Shown piece by piece: positions 25,201-35,002 of a stretch of 64,000 nt of DNA (within the stretch, counting starts at the first letter, position 1; each line of letters starts with the position of its first letter). The DNA lies in contig NC_051102.1 in assembly GCF_901709675.1 (NCBI RefSeq), positions 6,917,412-6,981,411 of the forward strand, in the 5' to 3' direction. The notes under the pieces are model-generated. The model was not told the DNA's origin. It did not search any database and saw only the letters and a list, made by a program, of their open reading frames with translations. Source of the DNA: Syngnathus acus (lineage: Eukaryota > Chordata > Actinopteri > Syngnathiformes > Syngnathidae). The position numbers were made by a program, and so were the translations under genes.

Positions 25201-27258
25201 TCAATATGCCAAAGATGTCAAACAAAACAGGTGAATCCAAATTAGTGAGCATATAAAGTTGCGCTAATTTGTACTTACAGTGTTCTGTTTTTTTTTTTTT
25301 AGTTAAATATATGAAATGGCTTTTTTTTAATTTATGTATTTTTTTTTATCAAATCCACTGATATTTATAAATGGCCTCCGCAAACATCTTCCTGTCCTGA
25401 TCTCCATTGCATGGAAATGCACAGCAATTGTTGTGCACTAGATAATAAAATACACTAAAAAGGAATTTTATAAAAGTTAAAAAATATATCCAAAAATTGA
25501 AAGAATTTTTTATACATGAAAAAGCAGAGCAGTTTTGCTTTCTTTTTCTGCTATTATGCAGGCGTTAACCATAAAATATTGAATGTGTTAAAAATGAACA
25601 CATTACAAAATACATAAATAATGGGGGGAAACATTTGAATGAAAAACTATGCACATTTTCATTTCTTTTATCCTAACTCCAACATCCATAAATTGCCTGT
25701 AATATGAGCTAAATACAAGTGCAATAAAAGCTTGTTTATGAATGAATCATCCAGATTGTGGGGGATTTTATATTTACAGTCACGCGAGGTGAATGCTGAC
25801 GTGAATAAACACCCATCAATCCACGTATCATTTAAGGGAATTTTCAAAAAGGTCTAGCACTGCTGACGGATTTAGGGCCTGACCTTAGGTGCTTTATTTA
25901 TTTATAATGGCTGGCACTTCCATGTCAAAAAGTAGCAAAGGTCCTTTTCCCCAAACAACCCCGACGGTGACATTACTCCTTAAAGTGGCTAATTTAACTT
26001 ACCATAAATATTGTGACTGCAACTGGGTTGAAGGTACAACACCCATTTTGGATGGATAGTGTTTAAAACCAACAGGCTTCTGTGCAGTTGTCATTTTTAA
26101 TGTTTAAATTCACTCATGGTGACGTAAATAAAGTGTAAAAGGCCATTTTCACCTCGTGTCTTGAAGGCAAGATTCATTATGCAACACATTCACATGACCG
26201 CAGTGCGATCACATTTACCTGAGGTGAGTTGTAGATTTATATTAGAAATTATTACAATAATAATGTTGACATTCATGTCTGTAGAAGGCATTTGGTTGGT
26301 ACTTCATTGAGGCAGCTGGGGTAAATGTCACCTTTCATTTTCCAATCAGATGAATCAATATAAGTGGCTAAAAGTACTTTGGAGCCTTGAGGTGAATTAT
26401 GCCACTTTGATTAAATGTTGCCTTCAAGGCAGCTGGGGGGAAATGTCACTTTTGTTTTTCATTAATGTAAGTGAAGTGGTTACACTCAAGCTAATTTAGC
26501 TTGAAACAAAACACAATTTTTAAGGAAGATTTGAAATGTTGAAGGCAGAAGACGGAGAGCATCACTTTTGTTTTTACATTGATTTGAAAGGTTTTTTTTA
26601 ATTTCACATTTAATCATTTACCTGTATTGCTCTCTGCTCCTTCCATTAGCCCAGGCGGATAAATAACGTCTTCTGAAACTGAATGGGGCTGAAATTTCTA
26701 TCAAGGTTTCTTTAGAAAATGACCTTTAGAGAAAAATTGTGCCTTAGTTAAAAAGGTGCCTTCAAATAATCCAGGGTCAATGCTAATTCTCTTATTATAA
26801 CTTAGAAGTCAATACAACCATGGTTATGTGGTTAAGATAAAAGTAATTTCCCCACAAAAAAAAAGCCCCAAATGCAATGCTTTTAATAGTTGACAGGTTA
26901 TCTTTAAGCAAACTGTCCAGTTCTCTTTTGATATTGATAGGAATGAAGTTAATTCGTCGGGGTAAAAGTTATTTTCAACAACTGCCATGAAGGCACCGTT
27001 TGTGTTTTACTGTAGTTTAAATGCTGCCTTCAATGAAAGTAGGGCAAATTGAAATGATTTGTTTACGTTGTAAATTACGTGCAAGTAGCTAAGTGTTTAG
27101 AAGAAGGGGGGTAAACAAGGGTGACGTAATCCGTCACTCATCTCCAGTCCGAAATGGAAACGCGATATATTCGAAATTTAAATTAAAAACTCACCGGCTG
27201 CGAGGCAGGCAGGCAACAGCAGCCTGAAGACCAGCCCGCACACCACCTCCGAGGCCAT
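299..27258 (-). CDS. piezo2: Piezo-type mechanosensitive ion channel component 2, 5' part (exons 1-37, partial)
   Basis: Piezo2 forms trimeric plasma-membrane channels that pass cations when the membrane is stretched (touch, proprioception). Exons, 5' to 3' on the minus strand: 27195-27258, 21985-22080, 20256-20381, 18158-18200, 16518-16681, 16119-16389, 15832-16045, 14958-15132, 13927-14046, 13632-13667, 13129-13249, 12873-13054, 12519-12749, 12298-12418, 12042-12235, 11512-11639, 11272-11445, 9239-9489, 8146-8306, 7744-7920, 7550-7672, 7203-7403, 6914-7118, 6591-6692, 6348-6513, 5366-5609, 4568-4685, 4346-4502, 4176-4265, 3782-3906, 3593-3661, 2161-2264, 1411-1531, 1185-1253, 947-1113, 680-882, 299-472. 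Every junction keeps phase once one excess base in exon 5 is discounted. The N-terminus [16 protein letters not shown] is PIEZO2-like, not PIEZO1-like. About 1,828 residues are present; the anchor, cap and pore helices are off the left edge. I cannot decide between the teleost 2a and 2b copies. Confidence 0.95.
2161..4265 (-). other. piezo2: piezo2 exons 29-32: beam helix and following linker
   Basis: Exons 29-30 encode [20 protein letters not shown] and the basic helix after it (residues near 1455-1510). This corresponds to the intracellular beam that in Piezo structures links the blade to the central pore module. Exon 31 (3593-3661) encodes a Lys-rich segment ending [11 protein letters not shown], preceded by eight A residues in the coding strand that keep the frame. 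Exon 32 encodes GEYYLFETD and then a Glu/Asp cluster. The exon 31 donor could be A|GTAGGT or a site four bases on; only the first keeps phase with exon 32. Confidence 0.9.
2265..3592. other. piezo2 intron between exons 31 and 32
   Basis: This is a 1.3-kb intron of mixed composition. I see no exon, RNA gene or recognisable repeat in it. Confidence 0.6.
4686..5365. other. AT-rich piezo2 intron
   Basis: The intron between exons 26 and 27 is strongly AT-rich, with T runs and a poly-A stretch near 5337-5350. Nothing else is evident. Confidence 0.6.
8307..9238. other. piezo2 intron between exons 18 and 19
   Basis: This intron is about 0.9 kb. I found no coding exon on either strand and no repeat that I recognise. 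Confidence 0.6.
9490..11271. other. piezo2 intron between exons 17 and 18
   Basis: This intron is about 1.8 kb, with poly-T and poly-A runs and a short GGA-rich tract at 11040-11061. No extra exon is seen, although Piezo2 is known to use alternative exons in its cytoplasmic loops. Confidence 0.6.
11272..14046 (-). other. piezo2: piezo2 exons 9-17: blade with acidic linkers
   Basis: Exon 9 (13927-14046) and the 36-nt exon 10 (13632-13667) encode a poorly conserved hydrophilic linker. Exons 11-12 continue it with an acidic stretch and then return to the conserved [17 protein letters not shown]. Exon 13 gives [20 protein letters not shown], and exon 15 the highly conserved [19 protein letters not shown]. 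Exon 16 opens with [16 protein letters not shown]. Exon 17 carries [20 protein letters not shown]. Exons 9 and 10 are the least certain because human and fish sequences diverge there, but both are in phase and keep short matching words such as TDER and LLS. Confidence 0.9.
14047..14957. other. piezo2 intron between exons 8 and 9
   Basis: This intron is about 0.9 kb of ordinary AT-rich sequence, with no recognisable element. Confidence 0.6.
15727..15790. repeat. (GGAT)16 microsatellite
   Basis: Sixteen uninterrupted GGAT units lie in piezo2 intron 7, ending 42 bp from the exon 7 donor. On the piezo2 transcript the repeat reads ATCC. Confidence 0.98.
16607..16615 (-). other. piezo2: Nine-C run causing a +1 frameshift in piezo2 exon 5
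   Basis: Before this run exon 5 reads in frame as [20 protein letters not shown]. After it the conserved continuation [11 protein letters not shown] is in a different frame. Removing one C restores a stretch exactly as long as human PIEZO2 (nine residues from Met to Trp). As written, the frame hits TGA at 16561-16563 near codon 150. Both splice phases fit only the eight-C version. A homopolymer assembly error is the simplest reading; a real null allele cannot be excluded from sequence alone. Confidence 0.88.
16682..20255. other. piezo2 introns 3 and 4 around the 43-nt exon 4
   Basis: Apart from exon 4 (18158-18200) this stretch is noncoding. It contains a (GT)n microsatellite (19198-19280), poly-T/poly-A runs near 16951-16966 and 19539, and no other element I recognise. 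Confidence 0.6.
19198..19280. repeat. (GT)41 dinucleotide microsatellite
   Basis: About 83 bp of uninterrupted GT lie in piezo2 intron 3. It is the longest dinucleotide array in the window and generates spurious Cys/Val and His/Thr open frames on both strands. Confidence 0.99.
20382..21984. other. piezo2 intron 2
   Basis: This intron is about 1.6 kb, with poly-T and poly-A runs (20569-20586, 20886-20902, 21099-21113). I see no exon or named repeat. Confidence 0.6.
23340..23900. repeat. Degenerate tandem repeat in piezo2 intron 1
   Basis: The motif GTCATGCTAATGTGGCTAAT recurs in variant form near 23368, 23517, 23636 and 23860. It is separated by similar AACAACAAA/TTATTTGT-rich spacers, giving a period of roughly 115-130 bp in the best part. 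The units are too diverged to fix a consensus by eye. Confidence 0.6.
26260..27080. repeat. Degenerate direct repeats in piezo2 intron 1
   Basis: Variants of GGCAGCTGGGGTAAATGTCA followed by an ACTTTTGTTTTT-like stretch occur near 26312 and 26428, with a weaker copy near 26545. TGCCTTCAA-type words recur at 26419, 26757 and 27025. This suggests an old tandem array with a unit of a little over 100 bp. Confidence 0.5.
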
Positions 27259-27640
27259 GGCGCGCGCCTCTTTGGCAGCTCAAAGGAACTCTCTCTCTTC
27301 TCTCTTTTCTCTCTCTCACTCTTCCTCGGTCGTTAGAGTCTCCGTCTCATCCCCTTCCCAAAAAAAAGTGTCTCAAATCCTGGCTGTCACGGGTGTACAC
27401 GCCTCCCAACCAGTCGGCTGTGGCTGAACGAGACACCTGAGCGGCGGCTTGTCCAAGGTGGCGAGAGGAGGCCACTTCCAGGCTTCATCATCACCATCCA
27501 CACCCGGCAGCTCATAGCCAAAAGAGACTTTTGTTAGCGGGCGTTGCGTTCAAGTCATGTTCGCCACTCAAATGGTCACCGGTCGCGTTGCTGAAACTGT
27601 TGCTGAAAAGAAACAACAGGTAGTCAAGTTGAAATAAAGC
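27259..27640 (-). promoter_or_regulatory. piezo2 5' leader and proximal promoter region
   Basis: This is the sequence immediately upstream of the piezo2 start codon. A TC-rich stretch on the plus strand (27285-27322) makes the leader GA-rich. On the minus strand TTTCTTTTCAG at 27603-27613 is a good splice acceptor, so the 5' UTR may contain an intron with an exon starting at 27602. That is inference; no TATA box or start site can be assigned. Confidence 0.4.
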
Positions 27641-29972
27641 TTCTTTGTAGAGGCGTCAAAAGTGTCATTTGTTGGACTTTGCCAGACTTTGTAGAGGTTC
27701 ACCTCTCCTCGGTGTGGCTCCTTGGGTGGATTTAACACTTTTGAGTGAAACTGGGCGCGCGCGTGGGCTGTGCTAGCCTTATCGGGAGGCAACATGTGAT
27801 TGGCATATCCACCTACCAATCAAAGACCTTCCTTTAGTTTGTGACTCCACCCTCAGACGATAATTGGCTTGAATGAAAGGGGAGGGAGGACACTAACACT
27901 TGTAGCGCAAATGTTAGCAAACAATGTCACTAAAAAGTAGCTTGTTTTGTGCTTTTCCAATTATATTTATGCATTTTACATTTTAATTATTTGGTAAGAA
28001 TGTTTTAGGAGTTTTAAGGCGTGTCTTTGATCATTTTATGACACGCTCCCACACCCAAAATTTGATGACCGTCTCGAACAAAGAGAAACAGCGTCACCTA
28101 TAGGTTCAGAAACGAGTCTGCACCTGCGCATCCATTTCTAATCGAGTCAAGAGAATTTTCATTATTAAACTTTTTTTATTCAAATTGCGTTTTTAGTGAA
28201 AGAATTGGTAAAATAATAGTAATTATTATACAACGAGCATAGAAGCACATATTAATCATTTTATTGACTTATACTGCTCTAATTAAAAATCTATTGTCCA
28301 AAGATTTTTACTTTGTCAATAGTAATTCAAAATAGGTTTGTTGTGAACTAATTCAACTGTAACAACTATATAGTACAGTATCATATAGTAATACTGTATA
28401 ATCATTTATAGGATAATCTTTTAATGATTTTTTTGTATTTTACGGATCCAACAAAAATGTAATGATGATTTTTCTTTGCAAAAATAAGAGGGGTATCTAT
28501 TTCTTGAATTTTAAACACTAAATAAATTCTGAATACGTTAATTATATTGTTAATTATAACAATCAAGCCACTGTGATGGTTTACTTATGTGTGGAAGACT
28601 ACTAAATTAATCTATGTTAATATGTTAAATTAATGCCATGCCAGATATGACAATATCGGTACAAATGTCCATTATTTGAAAGACATCATTAGTGGGACCG
28701 GGATAATTGGATATATTTTTTAATATTTCACAAAGCAACATGTTGACAGTAATCAATATTTTCAGTAGATCAAATGCACTGATAAATGCCGCACTGCGCT
28801 AGTGCCTTGATCTTTTGAAACGACATAATTTATCAGTTTCTGCAAAGCATGATGGGAGTGAACAGCTTGAGTGGTTGATACGGGACAAGCTGGACAACAT
28901 CAGTTTGAGGCGCTGACCCAAACGGGCCGGATGCCGTCGTCACTGCCGCAGCAGTCGATAACGTCAGGCCGTGATTTGTGTCAGGATGTGACAGTCCAAT
29001 CACTCCCTGCCAATGTTGAGGGGAATGGTTGTCTTTGATCCATTATTTATCCCATGCTGAAGAGGGACTTATTGACCTCTTCCCAAATGGATCCGACTGG
29101 TTAAAACATTGACGATGATTCAGCACTAAATGTGGCTTTGCATCTTGGCCCAACATCATTGAGAGTGGAGAATGCAAGATCTCTGCGTGAAAGGCCGTAT
29201 CCAACAGGATGCTGGTCGTCTATAGGCCGGGGTTCGGCGCTTGGCACGCTTCCTTGGAAATGATGTTTTCTTTTCACTTAACACCGGAACAGGTCAGGAC
29301 AAATGGAGTGAACGTTATTTGATGATGTCGGTCGGGATAATGGCTTTCAACCACTTGTTTATTGTTGTCATTGAGCAGGAGGAAGGAGCCGAGGCACCTA
29401 ATGCACCCACTGGACTGGATAGCCGGGATGCTGGGCAGCAAACACAACAACACACTTTTACGGACATACTTTTACATGTTGTTTCTTGCAGAGAAAACAC
29501 AAGGCCTTAGGTTGCTCATCGGCATTACTATCATTGTGATCAGCAGCAGGGCATCACCACAGGGATGAAGTCAATGCAGCAAAGTGGAGGTGAATTACTC
29601 CATAGCTGGTTCGTGGTGGTTTCCAAAGGCACATGTAATTTGATTTCATCTTTAATCATTAACATTGCAGACCATCACCTAAACAAGAACACACGTTCAC
29701 ACATCTACATACATGCACACGCAGTATCGGTGCATTAGGTGTAATGCAATTTGAGCAGGCAATTAAGTTTATACAGTCAAAGAAAAGTTTCCTGCTGAGA
29801 CAGCAAATTCACTAATGGACGGAGATGGCTCATTATCCTGCACTACCTTTCAAACGTCACCGGTAGTTAACAAATAAAAAGATTTCAAAAAAAACCTCGT
29901 CAATTGTCTTACGTCATACTTTGTTCATGTCATGTCCCTGTCGGCCACAAGGGCGCGCCAGAATGACTTCTA
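27641..29972. other. Intergenic region between piezo2 and ctsz (divergent genes)
   Basis: The two genes point away from each other across about 2.7 kb. The segment around 28800-29560 is of higher complexity and less AT-rich than its surroundings, but I found no gene, RNA or named repeat in it. It could hold shared upstream regulatory sequence. Confidence 0.5.
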
Positions 29973-29982
29973 GTCACGTGAC
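29973..29982. promoter_or_regulatory. CLEAR element (TFEB/MiT-family E-box) in the ctsz promoter
   Basis: The exact palindrome GTCACGTGAC lies 14 bp upstream of the ctsz start codon. This is the core of the CLEAR motif through which TFEB and TFE3 coordinate lysosomal genes, and cathepsin Z is a lysosomal enzyme. Being so near the ATG, it sits in the core promoter or the very start of the transcript. Confidence 0.75.
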
Positions 29983-29996
29983 AGAGAAACACTAAG

Positions 29997-31630
29997 ATGG
30001 CGACTTACGTAGCTGTACTTCTGTTGTTACGTTGTTGTTATTGTTTTTTGTTGTTTTTGCCGTTTGAAAACGCTGCTCAACTTCTAAACGAACCATGTTA
30101 CAAACCCATCAATGACAGCAGGCCAGACTTTGTTCGGTGAGTTTATTGACGTGCGTATTTGCTGCTCTATTGAGAAGGTTTCTGTCTTCAATAACTACCT
30201 GTAATGTGCTAGTGATATCAGTGACGACTTATTGCATAGTATTGATAAAAAAAATCTGTGGTTCCAAAATAATATAATTAAAACCGCAAAGTAACAAATA
30301 AAAATACAGCAGTAAAATGAAATCCAACATATTTTTTATTTTCGACACAAAGTGCCTATTTTAGTCAGGAATAAAATGTCTTTTTTTCTGTAGAACACAC
30401 CCTCGACCCCACGAGTACATGAAGGTGTCCGACCTTCCCCGTTCGTGGGATTGGAGGAATGTGGACGGGCAGAATTACGTGAGCATCACAAGAAACCAGC
30501 ACATACCTCAGTACTGCGGCTCCTGCTGGGCCATGGGAGCCACTAGCGCCCTTGCCGGTAACCGTGGCGAATGCGGGGCAGGCACACGGGAAGACAGACG
30601 GGTTAACATTTTGTCAATCTCGCCCTAGACCGCATCAACATCAAACGCAAGGGCGCGTGGCCGTTGGCGTACCTGTCGGTCCAGAATGTCATTGACTGCG
30701 GGGGGGCTGGATCGTGTTACGGCGGCGATGACTTGAGGGTGTACGCCTACGCTCATCAGAGTGGCATTCCGGATGAGACCTGCAACAACTACCAAGCTAA
30801 AAATCAAAGTAAGACACATGCTACACTCATCGTTATGAACTTTTTCCCGTGTTACCTCCTCTGGCCAGTAGGGGGCGGGCTGTGCATATCCTCACTTTGC
30901 ACCTCTTGATATTTGACCTCTTTGCTTTCTTTCCCCACATTTCTTTTGTCACCCCCCCAACCCTAACAGAGTGTGAGCTTTTCAACCAGTGTGGCTCATG
31001 CGTCTCAGTGACGTCATGCAACGTGGTGAGGAACTACACCACGTGGAAAGTGGCTGATTACGGAAGAGTGTCCGGGAGAGACCACATGAAGGCGGAGATT
31101 TACACCAATGGGCCCATCAGGTAACCAAGACTGGTGATTTACCTGTACTCGCCAGATGGGGGAGACAAAGAGCTGAAGTTCTTTTCTTTTCTGTAGTTGT
31201 TCTCTGATGGCCACCAAGGGGCTTGACGGCTACTCGGGGGGCATCTTTTCAGAATTTCACCCCCTTTCGCTGCCCAATCACATTGTGTCTGTAGCTGGAT
31301 GGGGTGTTGCGGATGACAGCACAGAGTTTTGGATCGTCAGGAACTCCTGGGGAGAGTTTTGGGTAAGTGTCACATATACACACTGCAGTCAGATGCTTTG
31401 ATTGACATGCTTGACTATCAAAAATGTATGTTGCTAATGGAAATTGGCTGAAGTGGGTAAATCGAAAATAATTAAATAAATAATGGAAAAGTCATGTCTA
31501 TTTTTTTTCCCAGGGAGAACATGGCTGGGCCCGAATCGTCACCAGTGCCTTTAAAGGTGGCAAAGGCAACTGGTTCAACTTGGGGATCGAGAAACGCTGT
31601 GCATATGGAGATCCTATTGTTGTGTCATAG
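29997..31630 (+). CDS. ctsz: Cathepsin Z (cathepsin X), complete, six exons
   Basis: A papain-family (C1A) lysosomal carboxypeptidase that removes single C-terminal residues. Exons: 29997-30136, 30394-30557, 30629-30808, 30970-31120, 31197-31362, 31514-31630, giving 305 residues (human 303). A hydrophobic signal peptide is followed by a very short propeptide with Cys34, which in cathepsin X caps the active site. The mature start resembles [25 protein letters not shown] contains the HIP motif (83-85) of the mini-loop unique to cathepsin X and the catalytic Cys91. [11 protein letters not shown] supplies His240 and IVRNSWGE Asn261. The integrin-binding RGD of the human propeptide is absent ([10 protein letters not shown] here). 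A GT-AG intron closes each junction in phase, and no frame damage is seen. It sits head-to-tail with mppe1. Confidence 0.97.
30865..30878 (+). promoter_or_regulatory. Candidate CTCF site in ctsz intron 3
   Basis: CCAGTAGGGGGCGG fits the vertebrate CTCF core CCASYAGRKGGCRS at every position. Binding is not shown by sequence alone. Confidence 0.5.
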
Positions 31631-31831
31631 ATTGTAATTATTTATGTTCCTGTACAGAATTCAAGAATAATTTTTTATGGGGAAATGATCACATTTATCA
31701 TTATTCATGTTACATAAGAGTCACACCGTTGATTTCACCAAAATGTTTTCTTCATCAGCGTCGACTATCACAGAGAGACGAGGTGGTTGCTCCTCACTGG
31801 TTTGTGTGTTAATGTTTTTTTAGATGAACGG

Positions 31832-31837
31832 AATAAA
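31832..31837 (+). terminator. ctsz polyadenylation signal
   Basis: AATAAA lies about 200 bp after the ctsz stop codon, in a stretch with no better candidate. It probably marks the transcript end near 31855. Confidence 0.65.
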
Positions 31838-31859
31838 CAAATTCACTGAGGACTGGCTA

Positions 31860-32840
31860 CCTGTCTAAATCAAGGTGTAGTTCTAATTTTGACATATAGA
31901 GGGCAGGCTTTGATTGCACTCAGCGCACACAGGACAAACACGCACACTAACAATGCCCAGCAGTGTTGTGAGCACAGCGAGACCGAACATCTGGAGAGGG
32001 CCAAAGCCTCCGCCCACATTTTTGTGCTTTTTGCTCTCTCGAGGCCACACACAAGTCACACCCATCTGAACTGTTTAATGAACAACAGCATATGAGCCGT
32101 GCTAAAAACGAATACAATCTCATTTAACACTGCTTCAAAAAGGCAGCCAATTAATTGTCAAAACAGTACATTGCAAACTTTCTCATTTTGTTCAACATAT
32201 ACAAAAACATATTCCTCTTATAAGCAAGAACTGAAAGAGTCTGCAGGAAAGGTAGGGAAATGCATTTCAACAGACGTGTAGCATTATGACTTATTGTTAT
32301 GTGAGAGGAATTGCTCATCAAAGTACACCATGACTGGTTGAAGTAGTTCAAACAGAAGCTCATGGAACCAGTTTGGTGGCAAGTGCACGACACGTACAAC
32401 CGGCTTGGATGGAATCTTAATCCCATTGATCCCATTGGCCCCATCTGCTACAATGAGTGTGCGCGTGTGATAATGAATGAATAAAATGCAACATTAGTTG
32501 TTTGTTTTGATGTAGCTGACCTTCAAAATGGAAGCGGTATAATGGGGGACATGCTGAATGGGAGTAGGACGAATAACTGCACAGGATTGTCCAGATTTTT
32601 TTTTTTTTTTATGGGAGTGGGATGGGACGGGAGTGAAAATTGCTGGTGACACCCTCGATCTTGCGCGAGGAGAGGCGCACATGAATTTTGGTGAGGATTT
32701 CTTTGCTTATTAAGTGACCTTAAGCTTTTTTTTACTTTAATTTTAGACTCTGAGGAGACAAGCTCGTCCACCGTGTTTGCCTGAAAAAAACATGGAATAT
32801 TTTGGGGCGCTCGCTTCCCTTTTAGCACTTATTTTGGAAT
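31860..32840. other. Intergenic region between ctsz and mppe1
   Basis: This is about 1 kb without a recognisable gene or repeat. A poly-T run lies at 32597-32610. Confidence 0.6.
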
Positions 32841-32844
32841 CCAA

Positions 32845-32853
32845 GCGGAAGTG
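32845..32853 (+). promoter_or_regulatory. ETS-type site in the mppe1 promoter
   Basis: GCGGAAGTG, an ETS/GABP core common in housekeeping promoters, lies about 210 bp upstream of the mppe1 start codon, next to a CG-richer segment that probably contains the transcription start. Confidence 0.4.
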
Positions 32854-33027
32854 CGTCGTAAGTGTAGCTTGACGGTCGCAGCGGTGTTTGACGGACTGCG
32901 TTTCTCCTCGCGTTACGTTTTTTGTTTTTCTCTCAACTTTACACCCGACATCTTCATCCGCCATCATGAGCCACATCGGGATGGATATTTGAAAAAGAGG
33001 AGGAGGGGGGAGGACAAGGAGGAGAAG

Positions 33028-33063
33028 ATGCCTCATGGATCGTTCCATCACGTCCTGAGATGA
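33028..33063 (+). promoter_or_regulatory. Upstream ORF overlapping the mppe1 start codon (ATGA)
   Basis: An 11-codon [14 protein letters not shown], runs from 33028 and ends in a TGA that overlaps the mppe1 ATG as ATGA (33060-33063). A second short uORF, MSHIGMDI, lies just upstream at 32966-32992. If both are in the 5' leader, ribosomes would reach the main start by leaky scanning or by termination and reinitiation. The transcription start is unknown, so leader membership is inferred. Confidence 0.45.
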
Positions 33064-34971
33064 GACCCATGCCCAGGTTCGGCGTCAGGTGGCTGCTCGC
33101 CACCGTGCTGATGCTGCTGCTCGCTGGCACATTCTTCTTCTGCGAGTATCTCATCTACTTCCCCGCCATCCTCAAGTGCGCCTGGCCCCGCGTGGAGCAT
33201 GCGCGCGGTGGCGGGGGGGACGGCATCGACGGTGGGCCGCCGGACGCACCGCCGGTCCGCGCCATGGTGCTGTCAGACACGCATCTCCTGGGGGCCGTCG
33301 GCGGCCACTGGTTTGACAAGCTCAGGAGGTACGCTGTAAACAACTAACGCAATCTTGTGTCCTTCACTGATTGATTAATACCATAACAATAAGCGGGTGC
33401 TTCTGTACGCATGCGCAGAGAATGGCAGATGGAGCGCGCGTTCCAGACCGCTCTGTGGCTCCTCAGGCCTGAGGTGGTCTTCATTCTGGGGGACATCTTC
33501 GATGAAGGCAAGTGGAGCTCGAAGAAGGTAAGGGGAGAGGGTGGGCGGTTTGGGGGTTGTTTACTCAACTGCAGAGGGTGCCAGCCAATAGTGAGCAACA
33601 CTGGCCTAACAATCAGAACTCTCGTTATCAATAAAAGTGGACAATTTATGGATCACATTTAAAGTTCTGAAGTTCAGCGTTCGAATCTGCCTGAATTTTC
33701 TCCACGTACTCTGGCTTCTTCCCATATTTCAAAAAATATCAATTTGGAGAAATCTCAAATAAAGGCCTCCCTTGTCCCATTAGAAAGAAAAAAAATCAAG
33801 TATGCAATTAAAGTGGGTAATAAAGAAAGTATGGTGCTCGACAATTCAAGTGCACAAGCCATCTCAAATATGTTTTCAAGAAAATATCTTGCTTGTCACT
33901 TGCTAAACATGAGACGCAACGTGTCTTTCTCTCTGCAGCATTGGGAGGACGACGTGCGGCGCTTCCACAGGATGTTCCGTCACCCCGGGGACACGGAGCT
34001 GGTGGTCCTGGTCGGGAATCACGACATTGGCTTCCATTACGAGTAAGGACTGACGCTATTTGCGGAGTCAGCAAAAAATTGGACTTTGATTGGTAGTTTA
34101 TGATATGTACTCGACTGGGTGCGTGCACTGTATTAAGCAACCAAAAACAAGACCGAAAATGTCTCTGATATACTCATCTTGTACAATAGAATATTTCCTG
34201 AGGGGAAAATCTTATTTGCTGTATCTACTATAGGCATCAACAGTAATTTCTGATATTAAATGTAGTTAAGTAATGGAAGTTAGAATTTTGATTGATTTGA
34301 TTTAGTTTCATTTTATTATTTGTTTTAGTTTATATCAGTAATATAATTATATTTTAATTAGTGTGTGAGCTATAACTGATATGTGTATGCAATACAAATG
34401 CCTTTTCTTACCCTGGCGTGATTCATCATCACATTTACCCTTATGTGGTGACTGCACACAGGAAACAAGTCAAATTAAAAACAAAACATGCTTGTAAACC
34501 GGTCAAGTAAGTCAGACCCAAGCAGCCAGGCAAGAGCAAGGAAGTAAACAAATGTCAAACAGTCAAACAGCTCAAGGGGAAGTGCAAATGATAAAATAAG
34601 AAATCGTTTCAAACCCCTCTCTGGACAAAGGCCTGTGTTGTCAGATGACTACAAAGAATGTCAGGAAAAGCCTACTCGGACATGGTATTGCCATTTTTTT
34701 TTTCCTACTTAAGTAGAGTGTAGATTATAGACTAGTTCTACCGCTTGCCACTAAAGTCAACATTGCACCATTATCTTAGGTGCTGATTTTGCTCTTTTCT
34801 TGGTGTGTACGCTGAAAGTTGTGTTTTATCGCCCCCTGCAGGATGGACTGGTTCAAATTGCAGCGCTTCGAGAAGGTTTTCAACGCCTCTTCCACCAGGA
34901 TAGTCACCAAAAACGGAGTCAAGTGAGTCAGTTCTCCTGTTTTGACCGAGCATGGTGTCTGAATGCTGATT

Positions 34972-35002
<31 letters not shown>

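Larger units (their letters stand above)
22081..27194. other. piezo2 intron 1 (5.1 kb)
   Basis: This is the largest piezo2 intron in the window. It contains two degenerate repeat fields (23340-23900 and 26260-27080), a short GCC-type run near 24721-24740 and several A or T runs. No coding exon was recognised. First introns often carry regulatory elements, but none can be named here. Confidence 0.6.
14958..27258 (-). other. piezo2: piezo2 exons 1-8: N-terminal blade segments
   Basis: These exons encode roughly the first 384 residues, the distal blade of transmembrane helical units. Exon 1 holds the start codon (27256-27258) and a hydrophobic first helix. Exon 2 carries [15 protein letters not shown]. 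Exon 6 encodes a strongly acidic loop followed by the conserved [14 protein letters not shown]. Exon 7 encodes [17 protein letters not shown] and [10 protein letters not shown], and exon 8 [17 protein letters not shown]. Introns here are the longest of the gene (intron 1 is 5.1 kb). Exon 4 is only 43 nt. Exon 6 has a poor acceptor (ending GAAAG) and exon 5 a weak donor (CAA|GTGCGA); both are placed by phase and homology. Confidence 0.92.

Noticed and set aside
29241-29510. An 89-residue open frame between piezo2 and ctsz
   Set aside because: No homology that I can recognise, overlapping equally long frames on both strands, and no promoter or splice support.
31141-31165. CTCF-like core in ctsz intron 4
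   Set aside because: GCCAGATGGGGGAG departs from the core at several positions.
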